A stretch of 64,000 bases of DNA from Sinimarinibacterium sp. NLF-5-8 (GTDB lineage Bacteria > Pseudomonadota > Gammaproteobacteria > Nevskiales > Nevskiaceae), in contig NZ_CP048030.1 of the NCBI RefSeq assembly GCF_010092425.1, forward strand, positions 62,001 to 126,000. The letters run 5' to 3'. Under the pieces are notes generated by a model. The model had not been told where the DNA came from and did no database searches. It saw only the letters and a program-made list of their open reading frames with translations. Shown here piece after piece: positions 62,171 through 64,000 of this stretch. A program made the position numbers and the translations under genes. The first letter of the stretch is position 1. Every line of letters begins with the position of its first letter.

Positions 62171-64000
62171 CTATTGGCTGACGACGTAATCGTGAATCAG
62201 GCCAATGAAATCATCGCTGTACAGTTCCAGCTTGCGCTCGCCAACGCCGGGGATGCGCGCAAAGTCATCCAGCGTTTGCGGCTTGTGCCGCACCATCGCG
62301 CGCAGGCTGGCATCGGAAAACACCATATACGGCGCAATGCTGTGGGTTTCGGCCAGGTGTTTGCGCAGCATCCGCAGTTCTTCAAACAGCGCCTCATCAT
62401 CTCCGCTGAGTTGTGACGGTGCCGTACGCTTGGACGGTTTGGGCTGGGCGATCGGTTCGACCACATGCACGCGCAGTTTTCCGCGCATGACCTCATGGCT
62501 TTGCGGGTTCAGTGCCAGCGTTGGAAAGCCGTCTTGCGTTTCAGTAAGTAAGCCTTGATGCAGCAGAGAACGCAGGATGATGCGCCATTGCTCCACGGTT
62601 AAATCTTTGCCAATGCCGTAAGTGCTCAGGTCGGTATGGCCGTTTTTGCGGATGCGCTCGGTGTTGGCACCGCGCAGCAGATCAATCACATACAACCCGC
62701 CGTAGCCATAACCGGGGTTGCGCTGGCGCAGGCGCGCGATGCACGACAGCAGCTTTTGTGCGGCGATGGTGCGATCGGCCGACGGGCGCGGTTCGCAGCA
62801 GTTGTCGCAGCGGCCACAGGGATCGCTGCGCTGTTCGCCAAAGTAACGCAGCTGAATGTTGCGACGGCACTCGCCCGACTCGGCGTAATCAATCACTTGA
62901 CGCAGCTGTTGGCGCGCGACGCGCTGTTCTTCTTCCAGGGGTTCGCCGGTTTCGGGATGAATCTTTTTTTGGATCAGAAACTCAGCAGTGCGGATGTCGC
63001 CCAGAGCGTAATACAGCGTGCAGCGTGCGGGTTCGCCGTCGCGTCCGGCGCGGCCGGCTTCCTGGTAATAGCCTTCGATCGTCGATGGCAGGCCGTAGTG
63101 AATCACCCAGCGCACGTCGGGTTTGTTGATGCCCATGCCAAAGGCGTTGGTGGCAACGATGATTTGTGCATCGTCACGGATGTAGCGATCCTGGTGCTCA
63201 CGGCGGATGTTGGCGGCCAGACCGGCGTGATAGGGCAGGGCGTTGACGCCATCGGCTTGCAGGCGCTCCGCGAGTTCTTCTACGCCCTTGCGCGACAGGC
63301 AGTAAATGATCCCGGATTCACCGCCGCGCGCCTGGTTGAGCAGCTCGGCGTAAGTGTGTTTGTCCTTGCTGCGCACGGCGTAGTGCAGATTGCTGCGCTC
63401 AAAGCTGGCGACATGGGTAAACGCCTCGTGCAGCGCCAGTTGCTCGATGATGTCGCTGCGCACGCGCTCGGTGGCGGTGGCGGTAAATGCCCAGCACGGC
63501 AGGTGTTCAAAGCGCGCGCGCACGGCGGCGAGCTGACGGTATTCAGGGCGAAAATCATGCCCCCATTCAGAGACGCAATGCGCTTCGTCGATCACCAGCG
63601 CGGTCAGGCCGACTTGCTGATCCAGATCACGCAAAAAACCGTTTAAAAACTCCGGCAACAACAGCCGTTCAGGGGCGACGTACAGCAGCTTGACTTGCCC
63701 GCGCATCAAGGCCTGGCAGCGCTCGGCGGTTTGGCGGCCATCCAGCGTGGAGTTCAGAAAAGTGGCGGGGATGCCCATGGCATCCAGCAGGCGCACCTGA
63801 TCCTGCATCAGCGCAATCAGCGGCGATACCACCACGGTGACGCCGGGGCTGAGCACCGCGGGCAATTGAAAGCACAGTGATTTGCCGCCACCGGTGGGCA
63901 TGATCGCCAGCAGATCACGGCCTTCTAGCGCGGCTTCAACAATGCCTTGCTGGCCGGGGCGAAAGCGCTCAAACCCAAACTGGCGTTTGAGCGCGTCAAG
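62171..64000 (-). CDS. recQ: ATP-dependent DNA helicase RecQ (N-terminus beyond window)
   Basis: 610 codons visible, open to the window edge. In order: FGFERFRPGQQ (motif 0), Walker A MPTGGGKSL, DEAHCVSEWGHDFRP, motif VI region YYQEAGRAGRDG, the zinc site (ECRRNIQL, CGRCDNCCE), winged helix, and a C-terminal HRDC domain (SIAPYMVFSDASLRAMVRHK, IPGVGERKLELY). A 3'-5' helicase of recombination and fork repair. Probably only about 10-15 residues are missing. Confidence 0.96.
   Translation of the reverse strand, partial: LDALKRQFGFERFRPGQQGIVEAALEGRDLLAIMPTGGGKSLCFQLPAVLSPGVTVVVSPLIALMQDQVRLLDAMGIPATFLNSTLDGRQTAERCQALMRGQVKLLYVAPERLLLPEFLNGFLRDLDQQVGLTALVIDEAHCVSEWGHDFRPEYRQLAAVRARFEHLPCWAFTATATERVRSDIIEQLALHEAFTHVASFERSNLHYAVRSKDKHTYAELLNQARGGESGIIYCLSRKGVEELAERLQADGVNALPYHAGLAANIRREHQDRYIRDDAQIIVATNAFGMGINKPDVRWVIHYGLPSTIEGYYQEAGRAGRDGEPARCTLYYALGDIRTAEFLIQKKIHPETGEPLEEEQRVARQQLRQVIDYAESGECRRNIQLRYFGEQRSDPCGRCDNCCEPRPSADRTIAAQKLLSCIARLRQRNPGYGYGGLYVIDLLRGANTERIRKNGHTDLSTYGIGKDLTVEQWRIILRSLLHQGLLTETQDGFPTLALNPQSHEVMRGKLRVHVVEPIAQPKPSKRTAPSQLSGDDEALFEELRMLRKHLAETHSIAPYMVFSDASLRAMVRHKPQTLDDFARIPGVGERKLELYSDDFIGLIHDYVVSQ

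Overview
The window reads as chromosomal DNA of a GC-rich gammaproteobacterium, probably near the Xanthomonadales/Nevskiales. This rests on gene order (yebC-ruvCAB-ybgC-tolQRAB-pal-cpoB-queE-queC-tRNA, ispB/rplU-rpmA-obgE-proB, glnE-ilvE), on the xanthomonad-like YebC N-terminus (MGRGPSI...), on a Caulobacter/Xanthomonas-style TonB receptor, and on groESL carrying both a sigma-32 promoter and a CIRCE operator. No 16S rRNA is present, so the placement is inference. Runs of GCGCGC are strikingly common throughout.

Layout. 1-1457: end of an arsenic operon (arsC fragment, ACR3 efflux pump). 1494-3682: heat-shock groESL. 3721-8190: a WYL regulator, a PF10118 di-metal-type protein, dihydrolipoyl dehydrogenase and a YfaZ-like outer-membrane protein. 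8207-18207: one long co-directional block for Holliday-junction processing, the Tol-Pal envelope machine and queuosine precursor synthesis, followed by tRNA-Lys and tRNA-Pro. 18451-23422: an accessory insert made of a decayed, frameshifted 'polyvalent' phage/conjugative-element protein (nuclease-like, zincin, unnamed LPD-like, kinase-like and truncated C-terminal modules). It abuts a trpB-type gene that itself carries two frameshifts. 24855-29196: tRNA-Pro, ispB, and the ribosomal protein/Obg/ProB cluster. 29196-32542: small membrane proteins around a Fur box, an amidase and a hot-dog-like protein. 32545-36375: glnE and ilvE. 36484-41142 (minus): TonB receptor, TPR-sulfotransferase and a tiny ORF. 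41466-48289: HDOD protein, a structured intergenic RNA candidate, LysR regulator, pyruvate carboxylase and two small genes. 48290-49727: a second phage remnant (tail proteins) next to tRNA-Val. 50084-56783: an uncharacterised three-gene operon ending in a membrane-anchored hydrolase, then a FabH-type synthase, SppA, a hydrolase and MurI. 57010-64000: ComEC, a globin, a FadI-type thiolase, a lipoprotein and the C-terminal part of RecQ.

Most of the window is ordinary housekeeping sequence with intact reading frames. This makes the cluster of frameshifts at 19200-24588 stand out as real decay rather than poor sequence quality. The most unusual material is the polyvalent-protein remnant. It contains two well-composed ORFs nested in an alternative frame and a perfect 28-bp repeat at module boundaries. 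Other points of interest are the three-hairpin intergenic region at 42337-42471, and a dyad between the LysR gene and pyc that suggests a PycR-like circuit.
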